A DNA stretch of 57,811 nucleotides from Gilliamella sp. Choc5-1 (GTDB taxonomy: Bacteria; Pseudomonadota; Gammaproteobacteria; Enterobacterales; Orbaceae): the NCBI RefSeq assembly GCF_001690595.1, contig NZ_LZHH01000083.1:1-57811 (forward strand), written 5' to 3'. Below the pieces are notes generated by a model, which saw nothing but the letters and a program-made list of their open reading frames with translations, had not been told where the DNA came from and ran no database searches. Within the stretch, counting starts at the first letter, position 1, and every line of letters starts with the position of its first letter. Shown piece after piece: positions 19,857 through 28,716 of the stretch. Both the position numbers and the translations under genes were made by a program.

Positions 19857-21332
19857 ATGTCTGTTGAATTATTAATGAATGTGACGCCATCTGAAACACG
19901 GGTTGCTTATATTGAAGATGGTGTCTTGCAAGAAATCCATGTTGATCGTGAGTCTAGACGCGGTATTGTTGGGAATATTTATAAAGGTAAAATAATCCGT
20001 ATTTTGCCTGGTATGCAAGCCGCTTTTGTAGACATTGGTCTTGATAAAGCTGCCTTTTTGCATGCATCAGATATTATGCCTCATACTGAGTGCGTATCAG
20101 ATACAGAGCAAGAACAATTTCAAGTAAAAGATATCTCTGAACTTGTCCGCCAAGGGCAGGATTTAATGGTACAAGTAGTTAAAGATCCATTGGGAACTAA
20201 AGGGGCAAGGCTTACAACCGATATTACTTTGCCATCACGTTATTTGGTATTAATGCCTGGATCAAATTCTGCGCATGTAGCCACATCACAACGCATAGAA
20301 AGTGAACAAGAACGTGAAAGATTAAAAAATATTGTTGAGCAATATGTGACAACAGAGGCTGGTTTTATTGTTAGAACGGCTGCAGAAGGTGCAAGTGCAC
20401 ATGAGTTAGAGCAAGATGCTAATTTTTTAAAGCGACTTTGGACTAAAATTCAAGAACGTATGGCTCGTCCAGTAAGTAAAAATCTTGTTTATGGGGAATT
20501 GGCATTATCACAACGTGTATTGCGCGATTTTGTTGGTGATCCAATTGAGCGAATTTTAGTGGATTCGAAATTAACATATGATTTATTAGTTGAATTTACG
20601 CAAGAATTTATGCCCGAGGTAACCAATAAATTATTTCACTATCGTGGTAATATTCCTATTTTTGATCTTTATGATACCGAAAATGAGATTCAAAGAGCAT
20701 TAGAGCGTAAAGTCAAATTGAAGTCTGGCGGATATTTAATTATTGATCAAACCGAAGCCATGACTACTATTGATATCAATACTGGTGCATTTGTAGGACA
20801 TCGGAATTTAGAAGAGACGATTTTTAATACTAATATTGAAGCAACAATAGCGATTGCCCGTCAATTACGTTTGCGTAATTTAGGGGGAATTATTATTATC
20901 GATTTTATCGACATGCAAGAAGATCTGCACCGTGAACGGGTGTTACAATCGCTCCATGATTCTTTATCTAAAGATAGGGCTAGAACAACTGTTAATTTAT
21001 TTTCGAGTTTAGGATTGGTCGAAATGACCCGCAAGCGAACACGTGAAAGTATAGGGCATATTCTATGTGAAGAATGTCCAGCATGTAAAGGTCGTGGCAT
21101 GGTTAAATCGGTAGAAACAGTTTGCAACGAAATTTTACGTGATATTGTTCGTGTTTATAAAGCTCATCACTCTGAATACTTTTTAGTTTATGCATCGACT
21201 GCTGTAGCTAATGCTTTAACTAATGATGAATCTCATGCTTTAGCTGAAGTTGAGGTGTTTGTGGGTAAACGCGTTGAAGTAAAAGTTGAACCACTTTATA
21301 TTCAAGAACAATATGATGTTGTATTAATGTAG
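19857..21332 (+). CDS. rng: Ribonuclease G
   Basis: A 491-residue endoribonuclease of the RNase E/G family that matures the 5' end of 16S rRNA and helps mRNA decay. An S1 domain spans about residues 35-125 (GNIYKGKIIRILPGMQAAFVDIG). The catalytic Asp residues are in TTIDINTGAFVG and IIIIDFIDM. The zinc-link Cys pair is in CPACKGRG. An in-frame ATG at 19788 lies inside mreD; the ATG at 19857 matches the family N-terminus (MSVELLMNVTPSETRVAYIE) and has GAGAA upstream. E. coli Rng is 489. The maf gene that lies before it in E. coli is missing. Confidence 0.95.
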   Translation: MSVELLMNVTPSETRVAYIEDGVLQEIHVDRESRRGIVGNIYKGKIIRILPGMQAAFVDIGLDKAAFLHASDIMPHTECVSDTEQEQFQVKDISELVRQGQDLMVQVVKDPLGTKGARLTTDITLPSRYLVLMPGSNSAHVATSQRIESEQERERLKNIVEQYVTTEAGFIVRTAAEGASAHELEQDANFLKRLWTKIQERMARPVSKNLVYGELALSQRVLRDFVGDPIERILVDSKLTYDLLVEFTQEFMPEVTNKLFHYRGNIPIFDLYDTENEIQRALERKVKLKSGGYLIIDQTEAMTTIDINTGAFVGHRNLEETIFNTNIEATIAIARQLRLRNLGGIIIIDFIDMQEDLHRERVLQSLHDSLSKDRARTTVNLFSSLGLVEMTRKRTRESIGHILCEECPACKGRGMVKSVETVCNEILRDIVRVYKAHHSEYFLVYASTAVANALTNDESHALAEVEVFVGKRVEVKVEPLYIQEQYDVVLM

Positions 21333-21343
21333 AAGCAATATCT

Positions 21344-21385
21344 TGTAAAAAAGTTTCAGGTAACTATACGTTTCAGTATAAAAAT
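21344..21385 (+). repeat. 42-nt intergenic repeat, copy B
   Basis: Second ungapped copy of the repeat at 3204-3245, starting 12 bases after the rng stop in the same orientation as the gene. Confidence 0.75.
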
Positions 21386-21470
21386 GATGAAAGTTAAATA
21401 ATTATTATGATCAACTAGTTATAATCGATTATCAAAAAACTTCTGTTAACAATTAGAATTTAAGGAATTT

Positions 21471-22928
21471 ATGATAGTAACTCAAGTGAGTGAACGACTG
21501 CTCAACCCAAATAATCTAAACCAACAAGATCTTTCGCATTTGCTTGATATGTTGAGCTCAAGGAAAATTGATTTTGGTGATTTGTATTTTCTATCTGGTT
21601 ATTATGAAAACTGGTTACTTGAAGATGGTATTATAAAAAATGCCTCATTTCATCGTGACCAAGGAGTTGGTGTTAGAGCCGTTGTTGGTGAAAAAACAGG
21701 GTTTGCTTATACTGATCAGCTTTCATTAGCGCGGTTAGAACAAAGTATATTCGCAGCAAATTCAATCACTAAAATACAAACACCTATCAAAGTGACGCCA
21801 TTTAAATCTGCTCAAACAGTATCTATATACTCGTCAATCAACCCGATCAATTCTTTTTCTAAAGAACAGAAAATTGAATTGTTGCAACAAATTGATTACT
21901 TAGCACGTTCAATCGATCCTAGAGTTATTGAAGTTTCAGCTAGTTTGACTGGAAGTTATGAAGATATTTTAATAGCCGCAACTGATGGTACATTAAAAGC
22001 TGACATCCGTCCTTTGGTGCGTTTATCCGTTTCAGTTTTGGTTGAAAAAGAGGGTAGACGTGAGCGAGGAAGTAGTGGAGGCGGTGGTCGATTTGGGTAT
22101 GAATATTTTTTAACAATCAACCCAAAAACATCAGAAAGTTATGCTGACAGCTATGCCCGAGAAGCCGTGCGTCAAGCACTCGTTTCTCTTTCTGCTAAAG
22201 CTGCGCCAGCAGGAACAATGCCTGTTGTTTTAGGTGCTGGTTGGCCTGGGGTTTTGTTACATGAGGCTGTAGGTCATGGTTTAGAAGGCGATTTCAATCG
22301 GAAAAATAGTTCAGTTTTTTCTGGGAGAATTGGTGAACAAGTCACCTCAGAAGTTTGCACTATTGTTGATGACGGTACTATTGAGAACCGCCGAGGCTCA
22401 CTATCTATTGATGACGAAGGTACTCCAAGCCAAAAAACAGTGCTTATTGAAAATGGTATTTTAAAAGGTTATATGTTTGATAAGCTCAACGCAAAATTGA
22501 TGAATACATGTTCAACTGGTAATGGTCGTCGTGAAGGATATGCTTACTTACCTATGCCAAGAATGACTAATACCTATATGTTGGCAGGAAATTCTTCTTT
22601 TGGCGATATCATTAGTAGCGTCGATTATGGTCTTTATGCTCCTAATTTTGCTGGAGGACAAGTAGATATTACCTCTGGTAAATTTGTGTTTTCAACTTCA
22701 GAAGCTTACTTAATTGAAAAGGGAAAAATAACAACTCCAGTTAAAGGTGCAACATTAATTGGTTCAGGTATAGAAACTATGCAGCAAATATCTATGGTAG
22801 GTAATGATTTAGCATTAGATTCTGGTGTGGGTGTTTGTGGTAAAGCAGGGCAGAGCGTACCTGTTGGGGTTGGGCAACCCACTTTAAAAGTGGATAATTT
22901 AACCGTTGGTGGTACCATTAACCACTAA
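21471..22928 (+). CDS. tldD: Metalloprotease TldD
   Basis: A 485-residue zinc protease subunit. With TldE/PmbA it degrades unfolded peptides, and it is known for CcdA turnover and microcin B17 maturation. The metal motif is [11 protein letters not shown] (HExxxH), near residue 263. The Gly-rich [15 protein letters not shown] and the C-terminal [20 protein letters not shown] are family features. E. coli TldD is 481. It follows rng directly; yhdP, which separates the two in E. coli, is absent. tldE is not in the window. Confidence 0.95.
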   Translation: MIVTQVSERLLNPNNLNQQDLSHLLDMLSSRKIDFGDLYFLSGYYENWLLEDGIIKNASFHRDQGVGVRAVVGEKTGFAYTDQLSLARLEQSIFAANSITKIQTPIKVTPFKSAQTVSIYSSINPINSFSKEQKIELLQQIDYLARSIDPRVIEVSASLTGSYEDILIAATDGTLKADIRPLVRLSVSVLVEKEGRRERGSSGGGGRFGYEYFLTINPKTSESYADSYAREAVRQALVSLSAKAAPAGTMPVVLGAGWPGVLLHEAVGHGLEGDFNRKNSSVFSGRIGEQVTSEVCTIVDDGTIENRRGSLSIDDEGTPSQKTVLIENGILKGYMFDKLNAKLMNTCSTGNGRREGYAYLPMPRMTNTYMLAGNSSFGDIISSVDYGLYAPNFAGGQVDITSGKFVFSTSEAYLIEKGKITTPVKGATLIGSGIETMQQISMVGNDLALDSGVGVCGKAGQSVPVGVGQPTLKVDNLTVGGTINH

Positions 22929-22958
22929 TAATAATACATCAATGGGATTTAAAAATAG

Positions 22959-23660
22959 ATGGAAACAATAATTACACTTTATCATGCGTTTGTTAATTTG
23001 GACATTGCAACGCTTTCAAACCCTAATGTGCTATGGACACTATATGGAATGTTGTTTGTTATTATTCTTTTAGAAAATGGTGTGTTACCGGCGGCTTTTT
23101 TACCTGGAGACAGCCTATTATTCCTAACAGGTGTATTAATTAGCCAAAATGTATTTCATTTTGGTTTAATTAATTTTATTTTAATTGCTGGCGCTGCTTT
23201 AGGTACTTGGTTAGGTTATGCTCAAGGACTTTGGCTTGGTAATACTAAGCTTGTTCAAGGTTGGATGGCGCATATACCTGAAAAATATCATCACAAATCG
23301 GAAGTATTGTTTCATAAGTATGGATTACAAGCGCTATTTATTGGGCGATTTATTGCTTTTGTACGTACATTATTACCGATGATGGCTGGATTATCAGGAC
23401 TACATAGTCGAAAATTCCATATTTATAATATAATCAGTGCTACATTATGGATTTTCTTGATTGTGACATTAGGTTACCTATTTGGATTATCACCAGTTTT
23501 CAAAGAGTATGAAAAGCAGATCATGTCTTTATTAATGCTAATACCTGTTTTGTTGTTGGTGTTAGGGTTAATTTTTTCAATTTTTCTTGCTGTTAAGCGC
23601 TCTTTAAGCAATAAAAAGCAATCTAAAATTGGATTAAACAATAACAATAACAAGAAGTAG
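22959..23660 (+). CDS. yqjA: DedA family membrane protein, YqjA-like
   Basis: A 233-residue inner-membrane protein of the DedA (VTT/SNARE-associated) family, implicated in lipid scrambling, membrane potential and alkaline or drug tolerance. Motifs include ENGVLPAAFLPGDSLLFLTG, LGTWLGYAQGLWLGN and IGRFIAFVRTLLPMMAGLSG, the latter holding the essential Arg residues. The phrases match E. coli YqjA more than YghB, but the two paralogues are close. The C-terminus has an Asn/Lys-rich tail, and the stop is within 2 bases of the RNase P RNA end on the opposite strand. Confidence 0.88.
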   Translation: METIITLYHAFVNLDIATLSNPNVLWTLYGMLFVIILLENGVLPAAFLPGDSLLFLTGVLISQNVFHFGLINFILIAGAALGTWLGYAQGLWLGNTKLVQGWMAHIPEKYHHKSEVLFHKYGLQALFIGRFIAFVRTLLPMMAGLSGLHSRKFHIYNIISATLWIFLIVTLGYLFGLSPVFKEYEKQIMSLLMLIPVLLLVLGLIFSIFLAVKRSLSNKKQSKIGLNNNNNKK

Positions 23661-23661
23661 A

Positions 23662-24044
23662 AGGTGAAATTAACCGATAAGCCGGGTTCTGTCGTGGACA
23701 ATCATTCCTCTAGGCTAATACTCACGCATTAGCTCAAGCAGTCTACCCGGATTCAACGCGGGCCACGCCAATGAATCCCTATTTGACCTTGCTCCGAGTG
23801 GAGTTTACCGTGCCACAACTGTTACCAGTTGTGCGGTGTGCTCTTACCACACCCTTTCACCCTTACCTGATCTTATAAAATAAGCCATCGGCGGTTTACT
23901 CTCTGTTGCACTAGTCGTGAATTTTCGCTCTCGCCAAAACTCCCCAGGCGTTACCTGGCACTCTGCCCTATGGAGCCCGGACTTTCCTCCCCTTTGTTTA
24001 TTTCTTTATAAAAACAACAAAGCAGCGATTGTCTGGTTAATTTC
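23662..24044 (-). ncRNA. rnpB: RNase P RNA (class A)
   Basis: The minus strand carries the catalytic RNA that trims the 5' ends of tRNA precursors. Recognisable landmarks in order are the 5' CCAGACAATCGC, GGGGAGGAAAGTCCGGGCTC, GCCAGGTAACGCC, GTGCAACAGAGAGTAAACCG, AGGGTGAAAGGGTG, GTAACAGTTGTGGCACGG, TTGAGC and the 3' ACAGAACCCGGCTTATCGG. The ends GAAATTAACC and GGTTAATTTC are perfect 10-bp partners (P1), which fixes the boundaries to within a few bases. The P3 arm is AT-rich compared with E. coli. It converges on yqjA with no spare spacer. Confidence 0.96.
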
Positions 24045-24204
24045 GATAATGAGTATAACCTAATGTGCAGTTTTGTCCAGAGTTGTCTTATCTTTAGGAA
24101 AGAGATGCGTGAAGTTTAAACATTTGTCAGATAATACAACTGAATGGGCGTGAAACATTAAATTTATAGTACATCTTAGTGACGGCTATAAAGTAAATAA
24201 TTTA

Positions 24205-24567
24205 TTACCACTTTTTCTGCCTTTGGTTTTCATCATAATTGAACCAAGTTACTACTCCTTTAGATATAATAATATCGAGCTTTCCTTCAATAATATTGTA
24301 TTGCGTTTCGCCAATTAACATATGACTTGTTGAGCTCTTTTTAGTGTATTGATATGTCCACTGAGTTTCGTTGCTATTAAGCATTGTTTTGTTTATTGGT
24401 TCACCAAATATAGATAGAGTTTGGGATTCAGTTGTCGAACCTTGGACGATATTTCTTACTTTTTCCTTACTTAGAGGAGTTCCATGCTCTACAAAATTCT
24501 TTTGTGAACAACTTGATAATATTATGATTGAAAATAACGTGATAAGGTACTTTGTTATATTTTTCAT
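24205..24567 (-). CDS. Small lipoprotein with SmpA/OmlA-like fold
   Basis: A 120-residue predicted lipoprotein. The signal peptide MKNITKYLITLFSIIILSSC ends in the lipobox LSSC, giving an acylated Cys near residue 20. The mature part (EKVRNIVQGSTTESQTLSIFGEP) resembles the BamE/SmpA/OmlA repeat, in which a short helix precedes G-x-[ST] and FG-x-P. It is not BamE itself as far as I can judge. An upstream ATG at 24615 would place 16 extra residues before the signal peptide, so 24567 is chosen. Its promoter region contains the 10-nt repeat array at 24701-24743. Confidence 0.75.
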   Translation of the reverse strand: MKNITKYLITLFSIIILSSCSQKNFVEHGTPLSKEKVRNIVQGSTTESQTLSIFGEPINKTMLNSNETQWTYQYTKKSSTSHMLIGETQYNIIEGKLDIIISKGVVTWFNYDENQRQKKW

Positions 24568-24700
24568 TATATTGTTGCCTAAGGTGATTAATGTTTTTAT
24601 TGACAATAATAGCATATGTTGGGCAACGTTTAAAATAAGAGGAATTTTATATTTTTAGAAAAAGTAATTAATATTCAATTAGATCATAACTATTACTAAG

Positions 24701-24743
24701 ATAGAAACATGGAAACACTATTTATGTTTCTATATGTTTCTAT
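24701..24743. promoter_or_regulatory. Repeated 10-mer array, possible operator
   Basis: ATAGAAACAT at 24701-24710 is followed by two tandem copies of its reverse complement ATGTTTCTAT at 24724-24733 and 24734-24743. The array lies between the Ner-like gene and the lipoprotein gene, upstream of the latter, like a binding site for a dimeric regulator. Confidence 0.45.
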
Positions 24744-24796
24744 ATTTTCTTCAATATTGTTGTTATTCATTTTTTATCTACAGGCTATTTTAAAAT

Positions 24797-25060
24797 TTAT
24801 TCTTTGCTCTGCCGTAGAACACGTTTTATTGGTTGCTTTGTTTTTGAATTAATATAACGACTGGGCCAAATTTGGTGGGGTTCTAAATTTAATGCTTTGG
24901 CAATAATAATTTCTCCTTTTGTCCATGGACGAACTAATGCATTGCTAAGTGTTGATGAACTTAAGCCTGATTGGCGAGATAGATTTGCAAGTGTTGTACC
25001 CTTCTTTTTTAGGGCAGCAATAATATCCGCAGGATGCCAATCATTAAACTTTATTTTCAT
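24797..25060 (-). CDS. Ner/Nlp-like DNA-binding protein
   Basis: An 87-residue protein of the phage Mu Ner / E. coli Nlp (SfsB) family. The N-terminus (DWHPADIIAALKKKGTTLANLSRQSGLSSSTLSNAL) carries the helix-turn-helix, followed by the family motif EPHQIWPSRYIN. Ner in phage Mu shuts down early and repressor transcription. Here it is divergent from a Mu repressor-like gene, as ner and c are in Mu, but no other Mu genes are present. A domesticated regulator is the most likely reading. AGGAGGAAA precedes the start. Confidence 0.88.
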   Translation of the reverse strand: MKIKFNDWHPADIIAALKKKGTTLANLSRQSGLSSSTLSNALVRPWTKGEIIIAKALNLEPHQIWPSRYINSKTKQPIKRVLRQSKE

Positions 25061-25239
25061 TTTTTATTTCCTCCTAGTTTATAACCTTATATATCTATGT
25101 TATGCTCTAAAGTTACTAAAACAAGTAAGTTTATAATTGAATTTAAATTATCAATAATAAGACGTTTCTTATTTATTGTATCAAAGTTTCTTTAATTTCT
25201 ATAATTTTTTCTTGATTGTGTTAAAATGGGATAGTGAAA
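25061..25239. promoter_or_regulatory. Divergent control region between ner-like and c-like genes
   Basis: About 180 AT-rich bases separate the two divergent Mu-type regulators. By analogy with Mu this would contain the face-to-face promoters and shared operators. I see no clear long inverted repeat and cannot assign sites. Confidence 0.4.
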
Positions 25240-25596
25240 ATGAAAGAGTGGTTCTCATCAAAAGAGCTATCAAGTGTTGCAGGGATGCCGTCAACGATAC
25301 AAGGTGTTAATCGTAAAGCAAGAACTGAAAACTGGACAGCTAGAAAAAGGACTGGTGTCCGAGGTAAAGCCCTAGAATATCATATTGGTAGCTTGCCACT
25401 TAACGTTAAAAAAGCATTATATAGTAAAGAAGAAAGTGCTAACTACATCATTTCGCCGATCGAGCCTTTACAACTTTGGATCACTGCATTTGAACAATTA
25501 TCTACAGATGAACAATCTATTGTATCTTCATGGCTGATGCGAAATGGTATTAAAGATTTTATTACTTTTATTAATAAACAGAAAAAAGATGATTAG
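25240..25596 (+). CDS. Mu repressor c-like DNA-binding protein
   Basis: A 118-residue protein resembling phage Mu repressor c and the MuA N-terminal domain (Mu-type winged helix). WFSSKELSSVAGMPSTIQGV, then NWTARKRTGVRGKALEYHIGSLP, parallels the Mu repressor pattern in which GMPGSVAGV is followed by GWTKRKKEGVKGGKAVEY. The C-terminal part (QLSTDEQSIVSSWLMRNGI) is short, like the Mu repressor tail, and there is no transposase catalytic domain, so it is a regulator and not MuA. A GTG two codons earlier is possible; GGGA at 25228-25231 fits the ATG at 25240 better. It lies 63 bases upstream of proQ and may affect it. Confidence 0.8.
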   Translation: MKEWFSSKELSSVAGMPSTIQGVNRKARTENWTARKRTGVRGKALEYHIGSLPLNVKKALYSKEESANYIISPIEPLQLWITAFEQLSTDEQSIVSSWLMRNGIKDFITFINKQKKDD

Positions 25597-25659
25597 TGTT
25601 ATTGTATAAGCTGCGATATACTTTAACGTCCCTGAAATTTAGTTACTATGGAATAAACA

Positions 25660-26217
25660 ATGGAAAGTCAGTTTCAATTAACAAATAGTAAAGAGATTAT
25701 TGCTTATTTAGCTCAACAATTCCCGAATTGCTTTACCCTTGAAGGTGAGGCTAAACCATTAAAAATTGGAATTTTTCAAGATATTCTTTCTTGTTTAGAT
25801 AATGGTGAAATACTTAGTAAAACTAAACTTCGAGCTGCTCTGCGTGCATACACAATGAGTTGGCGCTATTTGTATAGTATAAAAGAAGGGGCTAATCGTG
25901 TTGATTTATATGGTAATCCTCATGACGTCATTAATCAAGAGCAAATGGAGCATGCACAACAACAATTAAAAGAGAGTAAAGAAAAGGCTAAAATACGCTT
26001 TAAAGAACGTGCAAAAGAAAAACGTAAAAATAAGCATACGAATTTTAAAAAGTTTAAAAAATCTAACAGTTTAAAAATTGGTGATTTTGTTAAAGTTGTA
26101 GTAGGTAATAAACCTATAAAAGTGCAAATCATCAATATTGAAAAAGAGCATATTAAAGTCAAGGTTGGTGTAGGCATGGAATTAACGGTTAAACCCGAAC
26201 ATATTATCAATAAGTAG
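25660..26217 (+). CDS. proQ: RNA chaperone ProQ
   Basis: A 185-residue global sRNA- and mRNA-binding protein. The FinO/ProQ domain covers about residues 1-120 (KEIIAYLAQQFPNCFTLEGEAKPLKIGIFQDI, RAALRAYTMSWRYLYSIKEGANRVDLYGNP). A Lys-rich linker leads to a small beta-barrel C-terminal domain (about 135-185; KIGDFVKVVVGNKPIKVQII). E. coli ProQ is 232; the shorter length here is in the linker. prc follows after 9 bases, the same proQ-prc order as in E. coli. Confidence 0.95.
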   Translation: MESQFQLTNSKEIIAYLAQQFPNCFTLEGEAKPLKIGIFQDILSCLDNGEILSKTKLRAALRAYTMSWRYLYSIKEGANRVDLYGNPHDVINQEQMEHAQQQLKESKEKAKIRFKERAKEKRKNKHTNFKKFKKSNSLKIGDFVKVVVGNKPIKVQIINIEKEHIKVKVGVGMELTVKPEHIINK

Positions 26218-26226
26218 AGAATTTAA

Positions 26227-28305
26227 ATGAATAAATTACTGAAAGTTATCACGCTTAGCCTTATTTTGAGTATTTTTAGTCAAAACGTTCAGGCAAAACC
26301 GCAAGCTAATGAACAAATACCAGTTTTAAAGCAAGATGATATCCACCAAGTTGTAGCTAAACGAGTAACGAATTTTTTTACTCAATCACATTATCGTAAT
26401 TTTTCCTTGGATGGTGCTTTTTCAGCTCAGATTTTTGATCGCTATTTCAAATTATTGGATGGTAATAAATCAATTTTTATTCAAAGCGATGTTGATGGTT
26501 TTCGAAATAGACAAGAGTCTTTAGGTCAAGAGTTAATCGATGGTAATTTAACGACGGCTTATGATATTTACAATCTTTTTTTGAAAAAACGTTATGACCG
26601 TTATCAATATGCCCTTGAAGTTTTACAACGGCCTATGGATTTTTCTGCCAATGATGAAATTGATTTTAATCGTGAAGAAATTGCTTGGCCGACATCAGAA
26701 AACGAACTTAATATTTATTGGAATAAACGTGTTAAATATGATGAATTGAGTTTATCCTTATCAGGAAAAAACGAAAAAGAGATCCGTAACGTTTTAAGTA
26801 AACGTTATAATCGCGTTTTGAAAACGATAATGCAATCAAATAATGAAGATGCCTTTCAAGTATTTATGAATGCGTTTGCCAGAGAAATCGATCCCCACAC
26901 TAGCTATTTAGCACCACGTAAAAAACGAGATTTTGACTCAGAGATGAGTTTATCTTTCGAAGGAATTGGAGCAACATTAAGCCAGCAAGATGATTATACC
27001 ACAATAATGTCTTTTGTGACGGGTGGGCCAGCGGAAAAAAGTAAGCTACTTAGCATCGGGGATAAAATTATTGGTGTAGGTCAAAAAGATTCTGCAATTG
27101 AAGATGTTATTGGTTGGCGTTTAGATGATATAGTCGATAAAATTCGCGGTCCTAAAGGCACTGTTGTGAAATTAGAAATTTTACCTGTCGGTAATAATAG
27201 TAATTCGAAAGTAATTGAACTTACTCGTGGTAAAATTCATTTTGAAGATCGTGAAGCGAAATTAAAGATTGTTGATAATCAGCGCGGCAGAGTAGGCGTT
27301 ATTGAAATACCAAGTTTTTATATTGGACTAACCGAAAAAGTTCAAACCCTTTTATTGAAAGCAAATAAAGAAAATTTACAAGGTTTAATTATTGATTTGC
27401 GTGATAATGGTGGTGGTTCATTAGCCGAAGTTATTACTTTAACAGGTTTATTTATTGATAGTGGGCCTGTTGTTCAAGTTCGTGATAATTTACAAAATGT
27501 TATTACTTATGATGACCGAAATAAAGGTATCGAATATACTGGACCACTTATTGTAATGATTAATCGCTATAGTGCTTCAGCGTCAGAAATATTTTCTGCT
27601 GCTATGCAAGATTATGGCCGAGCATTAATTGTTGGTGAGACGACTTACGGGAAAGGAACAGTACAAACATCTCGTAATGTTTCTTATCCAGTTGACGCAA
27701 GACTACATCCAAATTGGCCTGAGCTAGGCGGTGCACAGTACACAATACAAAAGTTTTATCGTATCAACGGTGGCAGTACACAACTAAAAGGTGTTGAACC
27801 AGATATTGAAATGAATAAAGTAAAATACGTTGATGAGACAGGTGAACGATTCTTAGATAACGCATTACCTTGGGATAAAATTCCTTCGGCTGATTATTTA
27901 ACTCTTGCTAATATTAAGCCATTGCTACCTAATTTAGAATCACAACATTTGGCTAGAATTTCAAAGAATTCTGAGTTTATGTATATTGATGAAGATATTA
28001 AAAGATTTAATGATAAAAAAGGTCGTCAATATATTGTTTCGCTTAATAAGAAAAAGCGAGAATTAGAGCAGAAAGCTAATGATGAGCGTGATTTAACAAG
28101 GATGAATGAGCGTTTGAAAAAAGCAGGCTTGCCATCAATTACTAAATTAGATGATGTACCTAAAGATTATAAACAACCCGATCCTTACTTAGATGAATCG
28201 ATTGAGATACTTTTAGATTTTGCACCTAATTACCCGAAAATTGAAAGTAATAAATTTATTAGTAAAACTATTTCGTTCAATTCACCAATCAAAAAGGCTG
28301 ATTAA
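26227..28305 (+). CDS. prc: Periplasmic tail-specific protease Prc
   Basis: A 692-residue S41 protease that degrades proteins by C-terminal recognition and trims FtsI; with NlpI it controls MepS. It has an N-terminal signal peptide (residues 1-23, ending QAKP) and a PDZ domain near 240-325. The catalytic Ser is in SASASEIFSAA and the Lys in TYGKGTVQ. A C-terminal DUF3340-type tail follows. E. coli Prc is 682. Its adaptor nlpI is also in this window, at 35495-36355. Confidence 0.95.
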   Translation: MNKLLKVITLSLILSIFSQNVQAKPQANEQIPVLKQDDIHQVVAKRVTNFFTQSHYRNFSLDGAFSAQIFDRYFKLLDGNKSIFIQSDVDGFRNRQESLGQELIDGNLTTAYDIYNLFLKKRYDRYQYALEVLQRPMDFSANDEIDFNREEIAWPTSENELNIYWNKRVKYDELSLSLSGKNEKEIRNVLSKRYNRVLKTIMQSNNEDAFQVFMNAFAREIDPHTSYLAPRKKRDFDSEMSLSFEGIGATLSQQDDYTTIMSFVTGGPAEKSKLLSIGDKIIGVGQKDSAIEDVIGWRLDDIVDKIRGPKGTVVKLEILPVGNNSNSKVIELTRGKIHFEDREAKLKIVDNQRGRVGVIEIPSFYIGLTEKVQTLLLKANKENLQGLIIDLRDNGGGSLAEVITLTGLFIDSGPVVQVRDNLQNVITYDDRNKGIEYTGPLIVMINRYSASASEIFSAAMQDYGRALIVGETTYGKGTVQTSRNVSYPVDARLHPNWPELGGAQYTIQKFYRINGGSTQLKGVEPDIEMNKVKYVDETGERFLDNALPWDKIPSADYLTLANIKPLLPNLESQHLARISKNSEFMYIDEDIKRFNDKKGRQYIVSLNKKKRELEQKANDERDLTRMNERLKKAGLPSITKLDDVPKDYKQPDPYLDESIEILLDFAPNYPKIESNKFISKTISFNSPIKKAD

Positions 28306-28329
28306 TAATAAATAATTGGAGATAATAAT

Positions 28330-28419
28330 ATGTGTTCAAATTTAAAATATGCATTGATCACAACCGTTGGTATACTAGCTGTTATAGCCATATTTGGTTT
28401 TATTGTTTGTATGAATTAA
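28330..28419 (+). CDS. Possible 29-residue single-helix membrane peptide
   Basis: A short ORF after prc: ATG at 28330, TAA at 28417-28419, with GGAG 8 bases upstream of the start. The product has a short polar start (MCSNLKYA), one hydrophobic helix (LITTVGILAVIAIFGFIVC) and ends MN. The ribosome site and the clean single-helix composition support translation, but I recognise no family. It may be the last gene of the proQ-prc operon. Confidence 0.45.
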   Translation: MCSNLKYALITTVGILAVIAIFGFIVCMN

Positions 28420-28424
28420 AAAGC

Positions 28425-28453
28425 TTGATTAATTAGTTGGTGATCATTATAGT
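28425..28453 (+). promoter_or_regulatory. tRNA-Ser promoter
   Basis: TTGATT (28425-28430), a 17-base spacer and TATAGT (28448-28453) give a good sigma-70 promoter ending 34 bases before the tRNA. Confidence 0.7.
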
Positions 28454-28487
28454 ATGCAACCTACTTTTGAAAAGTGGGTTCTAATGA

Positions 28488-28575
28488 GGTGAGGTGTCCG
28501 AGTGGTTGAAGGAGCACGCCTGGAAAGTGTGTATACGGCAACGTATCAAGGGTTCGAATCCCTTCCTCACCGCCA
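28488..28575 (+). tRNA. tRNA-Ser (GGA)
   Basis: An 88-base class II tRNA with encoded GCCA end. The acceptor stem GGTGAGG pairs with CCTCACC. The anticodon loop CTGGAAA has GGA at 28522-28524. The variable arm is long, and the T loop GTTCGAATC is canonical. It reads UCC and UCU codons. Confidence 0.96.
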
Positions 28576-28716
28576 TATTGAGTCATTAAAAGATGGGACC
28601 ATTAGTTCATAACGCTATAAAACTAGCTATCTAGATTATTTTAATAGTTCGTAATTTATAGTTGTTATTTAAAATGACAAACAATACCTTCCTCTCCTAA
28701 ATCATTTGGAGTTATT

